Of a DNA stretch of 64,000 bases, positions 21,831 to 33,066 are shown piece after piece. Both the position numbers and the translations under genes were made by a program. The stretch covers positions 134,634,777 through 134,698,776 of the forward strand of contig NC_039361.1 of assembly GCF_003573695.1 (NCBI RefSeq), read 5' to 3'. The notes beneath the pieces were generated by a model. That model searched no databases, was not told the origin of the DNA, and saw only the letters and a program-made list of their open reading frames with translations. How positions within the stretch are numbered: position 1 is the first letter of the stretch; each line of letters opens with the position of its first letter. This DNA is from Papaver somniferum. Lineage: Eukaryota; Streptophyta; Magnoliopsida; Ranunculales; Papaveraceae.

Positions 21831-23455
21831 TATGTCTTCTTTTTGGTTTAGTTGGAAGAATAACTAGTGCTTTGAATAGCAATGATTGTAACTACACATA
21901 GCTATTATTTTTCATCTTCTTGTTCTTTTTAGGTTTATTGGTATTAAATTCTAAAAATATTTGGAGGAGGATGTGTTGTAGTATTAATCTTTATGATTTG
22001 TCATATTGCAATTTGTTATGGGCTATTGGTTTTACATCTGTGAACTATGTTTGTCCCATACTTTGTCAAAAGTAAAGTCGTTCGTGATCGGTACTCACGT
22101 ACTGGTAAAAGAATGAATAGAATTTTGAAAAATACAAAAGTTAAGCCTATATTGTCAAACATTTGATGGAAGATAGATTAAAATCTTTTGTTTTCAAGAA
22201 TTATGTCTATTAATTGTCGATATGCAAATAGCGATTGAAGATAGAATGAATCCTTGTGTTTTCCGCAGTATTGATCATCCCTGATCCATATTTATGTATT
22301 ACTGTGAGGCTCTGTAATGCATCTTATGTTGAGCAATATACAACCAAGTTGATTTATTAGCTTAGTTGGTGTTCCGTGAGATATGTTATGTCTAGCATAT
22401 TGAACTAAATTAATCATCTTGTTTGGTTATTTAGTTATTGCTCCGTAAGTTTTCTTATGTCGAGCAAAACAAATGACAATTAAATTGATTACTTTTGTGA
22501 TTAGTTTGGTTGTGTATACCAATTAGATTAATTATGGGTTCTCTTGTGATTAATCTAGTTGAGTTTTTTCGTGTCTCCATAAGTTCTCTTATGTTGAGAA
22601 CAATCAATTGAATTTATCACTTTTTGTGTTTAATTTGGTTGAGTATTCCGATTAAATTAATCATGGGTTTTCTTGTGATTAATTTGATTCAGTTTTTGGA
22701 TATAGGAAATCATTCTTATGGTTTTTGGTTTCCAATAAAAATCCTTCTTTTCTTTTGAAATTAAGGTCGCTCTTGTTGTTCTTTCGGGAATGACATCAAA
22801 TGGGGGAGAGTTCTTTTAAACTTGTGCTTAATGGTCATATCTTGAGGGTTGTGCGGCTGTGGAATTTTAGAGGGGTTATCTTGTATCTTTAAACTCCTTG
22901 ATGAATGCATTTAGCTTCGGCTTTATGATTACATCTAAATTAGTTGGTATGTATTTTTTTTCTTTTGTCATGAAATGTCTCTCTCAGAAATTTCATTATG
23001 ATCCCATTCTTGTACCTTTGCCAATTTTATTGACAAAAAGGGGGATAATTAATACGTAGTTCATACTACAAATACATATGGTTTTCGGATCATTGTGTAA
23101 GTGGGAGTGGTTTCCATGTGAGATGGAGTATTGACTAAGGTGGAGTGATACATATCACCATAGTATTATTGTTGAAATTGTGATACAATGGAACTTTGAC
23201 GCTGTGTAATAATACTATGACACTATATAACAAAGATCGAGAACTATGTTTTCTCATTGTTATAGCTATGGATCTTCAACAGCGGTGATGCTAAACTTAC
23301 AACCTTTGGGATCATTGGAGTACTTGGAAGTGACGGAGATTTCGAAGAATGTTGAAGATTAGACATGTGGAATAGGAGCTACTAATGTTTCTTTATCTTT
23401 TTTGTATTCCATATGTATTGATAGTTTTGTCACTAAAACTGACAAAGGGGGAGAT
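21831..23455 (+). other. 3' untranslated region and polypurine tract, copia unit 1
   Basis: Long AT-rich non-coding sequence has repeated TTAATC/TTGAGTATT blocks at 22,330-22,690. It ends in a polypurine tract AAAGGGGGAGAT at 23,444-23,455 directly before LTR2. A second internal copy of that kind of tract (GACAAAAAGGGGGATAA) lies at about 23,032. Confidence 0.7.
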
Positions 23456-26088
23456 TGTTAGAGCATTGCTCGGTCGAACTCGCATGAGTTGCTATCTCAA
23501 TTATGTTTGTAATTGTTAGTGATCAAAACTATAAGTCTTGATTTCTAGTCTATTATAGCTAAGTCTCGGACTAGGATAAAAAGTGTGATTGAGCTTAAGG
23601 ACTTCATGGCGATTCATCATACAAGTAGAAGAACTACTCAAGGAACCGGTGGAACTTCTCGACAAAAAGGTATGTGAAGACTTGAACTTATCTATCACTC
23701 AAAAGTCTATCTACTCTATCTCATACTCTTTGAGACAAGAAGTCGCATGCTATATATATAGACTTGGATTATACATATTTGGTATTTCGAGCCGAGTATA
23801 CCTCGCCTATCTATATCTCGAAATATGTGTTGGTAAGCTTTTCGCTTCGAACAAGTTTATCTTTACCATGTGACGAAAGTCATGATATGTTTCAATCATC
23901 TTGAAAAATTGCTTTGACGAGAAATGGTGTAACAACTATATAACGTCCTCTAAGAATGTTTGAATGATTGAAATGAGAGTTTAGATTACATAACCAATGG
24001 TGGACATAAGCATTGTTGTGGAAACACATTTATGTATAAGCCACATTCTTTGAACCAAAGTTGCGAACTTTGTTGATCAAGAGAACCGGAAGAATGGCGT
24101 GATCCAAGTCCGCGAACTGCCGAAGTTCTCAAACCCGAGAATTTCTGCTAGAGTTGACAAACTTCTTGCGTGAATCTAAGTCCACGAACCGGCGAAGTTC
24201 TCATACCCGAGAATTTCTGCTGGAGTTTGTAAACTCTGTCCGGTAACTTAAGTCCGCGAACCTAGTCTGCGAACTTAAGAAGGTTATATATCTGAATATG
24301 ATTTGTGAACTTAAACTTAAAAAGACTAAGGAATTCAGTTTGCAAACCGTGGCTATAAAAGTTCATGAACCGATTCAAGTGAATCAAATCATATTTTCTT
24401 TCAATTGTATCTTGTGTAGTACATAAGATTTCCTTGCAATTGAACAACTTTCTAACTAGTTCATTTGATCTAACCCAGTCCGCGAAATTGAGTAAGGTTA
24501 TATCTAAAGACGATTGTTTGTGAACCCATGTTTATATAAACTAAGGAATGCAAGTTTGCAAACCCTGTCTATAAAGTTCATAAACCGATTCGAGTGAATC
24601 AAATCGTTCTTGCTTCAATTGTGTCTTGTGTAGTTACAAAAGATTTCCTTGCAATTGAAACTTTCATTTGAGTCATTTGAACTAGTTATAGTAAAGAATA
24701 TATTGGTTGATATGAAAGTACTCATATGGCAAACCATTTGGTTAACTATTATTGAACCAATAATTATACATATTTGGGTATGGTTACACAAACCTAAAAT
24801 TGTACATTTCACTTGTGTGTAACAAGCTAGGTTTTTCGATCTAACGGTTGAAATATATTAGCTTGAATCTGAATCAGGTTTTCATCTAACGGTGAATATT
24901 GAATGCTTTGTTACCAAGATAACATTTATTGCAAACCCTGATTTTAAAGACTATATAAGGGAGAACTCTAGTAAATGGGAAACCTAATCCCCACACCTTC
25001 TGTGTGATACTAGTTGCATAGCTAGAGCCGATTCTCCTTTAACCTTTGGTTTCTTCTTCTAAACCAGGTTAACGACTTAAAGACTTCATTGGGATTGTGA
25101 AGCCAGACCGATACTACTTTCTCGTAGTTGTGTGATCTGATCTTGCATATTCTGTCGTACGAGTACAATCGCAAGGATTGGCTTGAGATTAATATCTCCG
25201 ATAGGCAAGATATAAAATTAATCACAAACATCTTCGTCTCATCGTTTGTGATTCCACAACATATTCTTTCCCCGCGTCGATTAAGATTGTTGTGAGGTGA
25301 TTGATAATACTAGGATGTTCTTCGGGAATATAAGTCCGGTTTATCAATTGGTTCCTATTCACCTTGATTTATCAAAAGACGGAACAAAAACTCGTAGGTA
25401 TTTATGTGGGAGACAGATCTATCTATTACTAGACTTTTCTGTGTGATACAAATTTGTTTATTAAAGTCTCCGACTTTGGTTCGTAGCAACTCTTAGTTGT
25501 GGGTGAGATCAGCTAAGGGAATCAAGTGTGTAGCATCCTGCCGGGATCAGAGACGTATGAGCATAACTGTGCCTTGGATTAGTGTGAGATTGATTTGGGT
25601 TCAACTACAGTCCAGAACGAAGTTAGTTTGAAGTAGGAGAGTGTCTGTAGCGGCTTAATACAGTGTGTGTTCAATATGGACTAGGTCCTGGGGTTTTTCT
25701 GCGTTTGCGGTTTCCTCGCTAACAAAATTCTGATGTCTGTGTTATTTCCTTTCCATATTATATTTTGTTATATAATTGAAATATCACAGGTTGTGCGTTA
25801 GGTTCAATCAATTAAAATATCCAACCTTTGGTTGTTGATTTAAATTGATTGACACTTGAATATTGGTCTTTGGTACCATCCAAGTTATCTCTCTTTGATA
25901 AAGACTCGCAGATTTATATTTGCTTGAGTATAGATCAAATCGACAGATTGAGATATTAACTCTTTGATATACTTTTATCTAGATTGAGTCTGACTGTCTA
26001 ATTGATTCTCTAGAAAGTATATTGGAGTTTTTCCATACAGATTGCTAAACGAAATATTAGGTGTGGTTATTATACCCCCGCTTTTTCA
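23456..26088 (+). repeat. copia LTR2, chimeric, with internal duplication
   Basis: Its first ~1,000 bases follow LTR1 (shared GATTCATCATACAAGTAG, absent from LTR3). Its last ~1,400 bases follow LTR3 (shared GGGAGAACTCTAG and TTACCAAG, absent from LTR1). At the changeover the block GAAGGTTATAT...CTAGTTCATTTGA (24,275-24,469) is repeated as an LTR3-like version (24,470-24,690). This makes LTR2 the longest (2,633 bases). The TATA box is at 24,952. It ends CGCTTTTTCA at 26,088. Confidence 0.88.
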
Positions 26089-26090
26089 AT

Positions 26091-26101
26091 TGGTATCAAA
26101 G
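26091..26101 (+). other. primer binding site, copia unit 2
   Basis: TGGTATCAAAG, one base different from the Met-tRNA complement seen in unit 1, lies two bases after LTR2. Confidence 0.85.
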
Positions 26102-26154
26102 CAGGCAAACACGTTAAAGACCTTACAAGTCTGTGTTTGTAGCGATCTGACTCT

Positions 26155-27924
26155 ATGGAAAAAGGTGTTATCTCTATTAACATACCACCAGTATTCGATG
26201 GATCTAATTACTTATGGTGGAAAATTGCTATGCGAGCTTTTCTTCAAGCACGTGATTTTCAATCATGGGTATATGTAGTTAATGGCTATAATGCTCCCAT
26301 TGTGGCAGTTGGAGATGTAAACGTTCCCAAGAACATTGGTGAATACACCCTTGCCGAGATAAATGTTGTAAAGAAAAATTCCGACAGTTTGAATGCCATT
26401 ACCCCAAATCTTCAGCACCATGTGTCAAATTGCACTAAGTCTAAAGAAGCTTGAGATATCTTAGAAACTGAATTTGAAGGAAATACCAGTGAAAAGGAAG
26501 CTAGGTTTCAAAACCTTAATTCCGATTGGGAAAACCTTCGTATGGAAGATGAAGAAACATTTGATGAGTTTAATCACAAAGTGTCTGAAATTGTTAATGC
26601 ATCTTTTGCATTGGGTAAGACTATTCCTGAAAAGGACATTGTGACGAAAATTCTTAGATCGCTGCCATCTAGATACGACAGAAGCATGCCATCGTTGACG
26701 GAAATAACCTTGATACTCTTTCCATAAATACTCTTGTTGGAAAAATTAAAATTTTCGATCTCGAACTTAAAAAAAAGATAAAAATCAATTGCTTAGCAAC
26801 CATGTTGCTACATCTGATAAAAGGTCTCGTCGTCCTAAATTGATTGATGAAAGGGATGAGAATTGCTTTATTTCTACTCTGTTACTTTTTATACAACAAC
26901 TTAAGAAAGTTCTTAGACAAAGTCAAAGAAAGTATCATAAGAGATCTCAATCAATCAATAAAAAGGATAAGAAAGTTCAAAGAAACTATGCTAGAAAAAA
27001 TAGTTTCAAGTGCTATAAAAGTGTCAATGATATCCTGACACAGAGATTTGTGAGTTAACTAAAGCATGGATGGCTACTCTTGACTATTGTCCCGAGGATG
27101 AAATCTATGAATGTTTTCTCTTAACCTCTTTGCTGACAATCACATTCGGTTCTCCTAATAGTCCTGATTATTCCGTGATAAATAATCATACCTCTCCCCA
27201 AATGTTTCAATTGGAAAAGAAAAATCTGTTTAAAAGGATTGAAGATCTGGAATGTCAACGACTTTATTCAAGATTGGAGGTTGTCAAACGCAATTGTGAT
27301 TCTTATGAAATATGTCAGACCTCTTTGATTGAGTCTGTTAAACATAACCAGCAAACGTCTCCTGAGCCTGTATCATTCTTAAGTCACTCTGACAAAAAGG
27401 ATGATATGGAAAATCACAAGAACTTTCCAAGCTTGTTGGTCGCCTTGTGTGATGATCAGGATCATCTTAAATATATTAACACTAGAGATCGAAAGCATTT
27501 CTCCTCTACTAAATGCTTGCAAAGAAGGAAAAAGAAAGCTTCTAGGAAACCCTCAGTGTCTTCAAAAAGGATTTCCAAAGCACTGCATATTTTGCAAAAA
27601 TCAAAAATCAAGGTGTTCAAAACTATGCTAAAAAGTGGAAATAATGACGTGCATAACTCTTCTTTCCTAAAAAAAAAGGAACAACAAATACTTCATCCTC
27701 TCATAAGAAATCTCCCAGTTCTGCATTGGATTGGGACGATCACTTTCTGTAACTTTTGTTACAATGATTCATGTCCATCTCTCTTAAGACAAGAATCATA
27801 TTTTCAAGAGGGTTGTGATGAATGTTTTTTGCCTTTAGGGTTTCTGTTTCTTTTTTCTTTTTTTTCTTCAAAACCGTTTTTTGCTCATGAACGGATCCTT
27901 CATATAAGACTTCTTCTGGGATAA
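26155..27924 (+). pseudogene. copia gag, unit 2
   Basis: The N-terminal domain reads PPVFDGSNYLWWKIAMRAFL, NLQHHVSNCTKSKEA, a TGA at 26,452, then the middle part lost from unit 1: RFQNLNSDWENLRMEDEETF, DEFNHKVSEIVNASFALGKT and KILRSLPSRYD. Frameshifts follow near 26,700 and 27,060. The C-terminal part (27,070-27,690) has a coiled coil (LEKKNLFKRIEDLECQRLYS), a basic segment and a decayed zinc knuckle (CIFCKN near 27,590). No pol sequence follows. It is a dead gag of the same family as unit 1, with a longer coding region preserved. Confidence 0.82.
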
Positions 27925-28041
27925 CCAACTTTTGTTAGGGTTTTGGTCAAAGGTCTTTGTTGGAAATTCATTCTTATCTTCATTCCCTTTAATGGATAAA
28001 GATTACTCTTCTGTACGAACATTTCATTTATCTCTTCTATC

Positions 28042-28371
28042 ATGTCCTCCTCAAGTCTTTCTAGCAAAGAAAGTGATGTTTGGACTGCTATTTTTCCCTC
28101 TAAGAAGATTCGCTTTGATTCTTCTGACAACGAGATGTGCTCTGACAAACGGGATTCCACCCCAGACGGGAACTCCTCTGTCTCTCTTTTTGACAAGCTC
28201 TCTTTAACCATGAATCTCGTCTTGGAAAAAATCTGTGCTCTGAAAAGTGATCTCGAAGCTTCTTCCAAGAGACTTGAAGAAAAGATGGATAATGTTGAAT
28301 CAAGGATTGATCTGATCGAAGATGAGCTTGAGGAATATAGGGAATATGAGAAGAGCATTCAAAGTAAGTGA
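28042..28371 (+). CDS. small coiled-coil ORF between gag and 3' LTR, copia unit 2
   Basis: This is a 109-codon intact ORF. The first half is Ser-rich (MSSSSLSSKESDVW, DSSDNEMCSDKRDSTPDG). The second half is a regular coiled coil (EKICALKSDLEASSKRLEEK, NVESRIDLIEDELEEYREYE). No signal peptide or membrane segment is present. It sits in the same position as the ORF at 21,401-21,830 of unit 1. It could be a retroelement accessory protein or a remnant of gag. I do not recognise the family. Confidence 0.5.
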   Translation: MSSSSLSSKESDVWTAIFPSKKIRFDSSDNEMCSDKRDSTPDGNSSVSLFDKLSLTMNLVLEKICALKSDLEASSKRLEEKMDNVESRIDLIEDELEEYREYEKSIQSK

Positions 28372-29911
28372 AATTATTTATTGCCTAGTAAATCTTCTAT
28401 TTTTCTTGCTTTATTTAAAAGAATAACTAGAGTTTGGAATAGCCATTATTGTGATTACACATATCTATGTCCAACATTTTCATCTTCATATTTTTAGATT
28501 TATTTGTTTAAATTCTATATAATTGTGTGGAAGATGATTTTTGCAGTATTAATCTTTATGGTTTTATATATTGCAATGTGTTATGGGATATTTGTGTTTG
28601 CGTCCGTGAACTATGATTGTCCCATACTTTGTCAAAGGTAAAGTCTTTCGCAAGTCGATATTCACGTATTGATAAAAGAATGAATGGACTTTTGACAAAT
28701 ACAAAAGTTAGGCCTATTATGTCAATTATTGATAGAAGATAGGTTAAAATATTTTGTTTACAAGGATTATGTCTATTGTATATCGTTATGCGAATAGTGG
28801 TGGAAAATAGAATGAATCCTTGAGTATTCCGCAGTATTGATCTTCCCTGATCCATAATCTTTTATGTATTACTGTGAGGCTCAGTAAGTTTTCTTGTGTT
28901 GAGCACTAACGATTGAGTTGATTGTATTAACTTAGTTGTTGTTCCGTAAGAATCCTTAAATATTGAGCATGACAAATTAAATTGATTACTTTTTGTGGTT
29001 AATTTGGTTGTGTATTCCGATTAGATTAATTATGGGTTCTCTTGTGATTAATCTAATTGAGTATTTTTGAGTCTCCATAAGTTCACTTATGTTGAGCACT
29101 TCCGATTAGATTAATCATAGGTTCTCTTTTGGTTAATTTATTTGAGTATTTTTGGATTCAAATTCATACTCGTATGTGATCTGTTATGTCCAAAGAAATC
29201 CTTCTTTTCTTTCGAAATTAAGGTCGCTCTTGTTGTTCTTTCGAGAATGACATCAAACGGGGGAGAGTTCTTTTGAACTTGTGCTTAATTGCCAAATCTT
29301 TGTGGGGAGTGCGGCTGTAGAATATTGTAGGGGTTATCTTGTATCTTTATAAACTCCTTGATGAATGCATTTAGCTTCGGCTTTATGATTACATCTAAAC
29401 AAGTTGATATGTGCTTCCTTTGGTCATGAAATGTCTCTTACGGAAATTTCATTAGGATCCCGTTCTTATACCTTTGCCAATTTTATTGACAAAAAGGGGG
29501 AGAATTAATATGTAGTGCATACAACAAATACATATGGTTTTCGGATCATTATGTAAGGGGGAATGGTTTCCATGTGAGATAGAGTATTGACTAAGGGGGA
29601 GTGATAATATCACCATATTATTGTTGTCAAAGTTGTGATACAATTGAACTTTGATACTGTGTAATGATACTATGACACTGTATAACAATGATCGAGAACT
29701 TTGTTTTCTCATTGTTATAGCTACAGATTTTCAACAACGATGATGCTGAACTTACAACCTTTGGGATCATTAGAGTACTTGGAAGTGACGAAGATTTCGA
29801 ATAATGTTGAAGATTAGGCATGTGGAATAGGAGCTACAAAAGTTGATGTAATTATTTTTGTATTCCATATGTATTAATAGTTTTGTCACTAAAATTGACA
29901 AAATGGGAGAT
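28372..29911 (+). other. 3' untranslated region and polypurine tract, copia unit 2
   Basis: It is collinear with 21,831-23,455 and ends in AAAATGGGAGAT (29,900-29,911), a slightly decayed polypurine tract before LTR3. No ORF is supported. Confidence 0.7.
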
Positions 29912-32196
29912 TGTTAGAGCGTTGCTCGGTCGACATCGCATGCGTTGCTATCTCAAGCATGTTTGTCAATGTTAGTTATCAAAACTATAAGTCTTGATTT
30001 CTAGTCTACTATATCTAAGGTCTCGGACTAGGATAGAAAGTGTAATTGAGCTCAAGAACTCCACGGCGATCATCATATAAGACGAAGGACTGCTCAAGGA
30101 ACTGGTGGATATTCATCGACTAAAAGGTATGTGGAGACTTGAACTTATCTATCACTCAAAAGTCTATATACTCTATGTCCTATCTTGAGACAAAATTCGT
30201 TGTGCTATATAGACTTTGATTATACAATTTGTTATTTCGAAACGAGTTTATCTCGCCTATATATTTCTCTAAATATGTGTTGGTAAGCTTTCGCTTTGGC
30301 CAAACTTATCTTTACTTAGTGAAGAAAGTCATGTTATGTTTCAATCACTTTGAAAATGGCTTTGATGACGATAGTTCATTCTTTATGTCTAACGACTATT
30401 ATAACATTATAGAAGAATGTTTAAATGATTGAAATGAGAGTTTAGATTATATGACCAATGGTGGCTATAAGCATTGTTGTGGAAACACATATATGTATAA
30501 GTACTTATTCCTTGAACCAAAGTTTGCAAACTTTGTTGATCAAGAGATCCGGAACAAGAGCCGTGAACTCAGTCCGCGAACTTGAGTTAGGTTATATCTA
30601 AAGATGATTGTTTGTGAACTCATTTTTATATAAACTAAGGAATGCGAGTTTGCAAACCGTGGCTATAAAGTTCATAAACCGATTTGAGTGAATCAAATCG
30701 TTTTTGCTTCAATTGTGTCTTGTGTAGTTACATAAGATTTCCTTGCAATTGAACAACTCTCTAACTAGTTCATTTGAGTCATTTGAACTAGTTATGGTAA
30801 AGAAGAGATTGGTTGATATGAAAGTACTCATATGGCTAACCATTTGGTTAACTACTATTGAACCAACAAATGTACATGTTTGGGTACGGTTACACAAACC
30901 TAAATTCGTACATTTCACTTGTGTGTAACAAGCTAGGTTTTTCGATCTAACAGTTGAAAAATATTAGCTTGAATCTAAATCAGATTTTCATCTAACGGTG
31001 AATATTGAATGCTTTGTTACCAAGCTAACATTTATTGCAAACCTTGATTTGAAAGACTATATATGGGAGAACTCTAGAAACTGGGAAACCTAATCCCCAC
31101 ACCTTCTGTGTGATACTAGTTGCAGAGCTAGAGTCGATTCTCCTTTAACTTTTGGTTTCTTCTTCTAAACCAGGTTAACGACTTAAAGACTTCATTGGGA
31201 TTGTGAAGCCAGACCGATGTTACTTTCTCGTAGTTGTGTGATCTGATCTTGCAGATTCTATCGTACGAGTACAATCGCAAGGATTGGCTTGAGATTAATA
31301 TCTCTGATAGGCAAGATATAAAAGTACTCACAAACATCTTCGTCTCATCGTTTGTGATTCCACAACATCTTCTTTCGCCGCGTCGATTAAGATTGTTGTG
31401 AGGTGATTGATAATACTAGGATGTTCTTCGGGAATATAAGTCTGGTTTATCAATTGGTTCCTGTTCACCTTGATTTATCAAAAGACATAACAAAAACTCG
31501 TAGGTATTTCTGTGGGAGACATATCTATCTATTACTATAGACTTTTCTGTGTGATACAAATTTGTTTATTAAAGTCTTCGACTTTGGGTCGTAGCAACTC
31601 TTAGTTGTGGGTGAGAACAGCTAAGGGAATCAAGTGCGTAGAACCCTACTGGGATGAGAGACGCAGGAGCATAACTGTACCTTGGATCAGTGTGAGATTG
31701 ATTGGGGTTCAACTACAGTCCATATCAAAGTTAGTTTGAAGTAGGCTAGTATCTGTAGCGGTTTAATACAGTGTGTGTTTAATCTGGACTAGGTCCCGGA
31801 GTTTTTCTGCATTTGCGGTTTCCTCGTTAACAAAATTCTGGTGTCTGTGTTATTTCCTTTACGCATTATATTTCTTTATATAATTGAAATATCACAGGTC
31901 GTGCGTTAGGTTCAATCAATTAGAATATCCAACCTTTGGTTGTTGATTTAAATTGATTGACACTTGGATATTGGTCTTTGGTACCATCCAAGTTATCTCT
32001 CTTTGATAAAGACTCGCAGATTTCTATTTGCTTGAGTATAGATCAAATCGAGAGATTGCGATATTAACTCTTTGATATACTTTTATCTAGATTGAGTCTG
32101 ACTGTCTAGTTGATTCTCTAGAAAGTATATTGGAGTCTGTCCATACAGATTTCTAAGCGAAATATTAGGTGTGGTTGTTAGACCCCCGCTTTTTCA
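29912..32196 (+). repeat. copia LTR3
   Basis: It starts TGTTAGAGCGTTGC and ends CGCTTTTTCA. It is 2,285 bases and lacks the duplicated AGTCCGCGAACCGGCG segment of LTR1. The TATA box is degraded (TATATATG at 31,058). T2 integrase sequence resumes directly after it. Confidence 0.88.
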
Positions 32197-32424
32197 TACA
32201 ACAAGAAGGTTAAACTTAAATTTTTTGTAGAAGGACAATATGTGCTAAGAATTATACCGCAATATCAACGAGAGAAAAAGTGGGGCAAATTGGCACCAAC
32301 TTGGGGAGGACCATTTGTAATACACGACATCGCAGGGAACGGATCCTACTACCTACGTAATTTGAAAGGAGAAGTCCTCAAGCACCCTTGGAACGCAAAA
32401 TACCTCAATCCATACTATTCATGA
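32197..32424 (+). pseudogene. integrase C-terminal end of T2
   Basis: The frame reads KKVKLKFFVEGQYVLR, KWGKLAPTWGGPFVIHDIAG, NGSYYLRNLKGEVLKHPWNA and KYLNPYYS, then TGA. The G-x-L-A-P-x-W-x-G-P and H-P-W-N-A-x-x-L pattern is the integrase tail of plant gypsy elements. The core with the D-D-E triad is absent, lost between 17,313 and 32,197. Confidence 0.88.
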
Positions 32425-33066
32425 AGCAATGCAGTTACACACCTGCATGAATAGTACCAGAAGAAGAAGAAGATGTCACATCCGCTTGACATGTTTCTAT
32501 CTCTGGTCGAGGAGTAGCATACCTCACCGTATCAATCAAACAAATCTTTTGAAATAACTCTATTGTGGAAAGTAACTATATACGATCTCTCAGGAATCCC
32601 TTATCAACGTCTATAAGTGTAGGACCATGGGGAAGGATTCCATTAGAAAGAGATACCCAACCAATTAATAAAACAGCGGCTCGGCAGAATGGATGCATGT
32701 AAATAATTCAATAACGCATCACATATCTGAAAACGCGGCATTAACCTTCTGGCCCAGGGTTAGCCGACGGGGTGACAGGTACAAAGTCAATAACAAAGGT
32801 ACATACCATCGTTATTGCTACCAAACACTTTTCTTTTCGTACTTATTTGTTTCTACATTACTTTAGGGTTGTTCATTCTCTAAAGCACTAAACGAACTAA
32901 CAATGCAAATGAATCAAAGATATGCATGCTAAAAACAAACAGTGATCCATTCCATGAAAGTTGATTACAAGCCTGGAGGGTTAAGCAAGAAATACATAAG
33001 ATATACAAAAAATGGCCCGAAGCCAAGGAATCAACAAATATCAGCTCTCTATTCCAACCCGGAGGC
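32425..33066. other. non-coding interval between T2 pol and the opposite-strand gene
   Basis: This is convergent 3' sequence: the pol frame ends at 32,424 and the minus-strand gene ends at 33,067. I see no ORF or repeat of note. Confidence 0.4.

Larger units (their letters stand above)
17314..32196 (+). mobile_element. double copia element: LTR1-internal-LTR2-internal-LTR3
   Basis: Three related LTRs start TGTTAGAGC at 17,314, 23,456 and 29,912. Each of the two internal regions begins with a Met-tRNA primer site (TGGTATCAGAG or variant) and ends in a purine tract. Both internal regions encode gag but no protease, integrase, reverse transcriptase or RNase H, so these are non-autonomous copia elements. 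The bases flanking the block are GCTAA (17,309-17,313) and TACAA (32,197-32,201), which do not match. The host T2 sequence is missing the integrase core between the two flanks. Confidence 0.9.

Noticed and set aside
17314..32196. Simple tandem copia element formed at one insertion site
   Set aside because: The outer flanks do not match, LTR2 is chimeric and host sequence is missing, which fits recombination of two insertions better.
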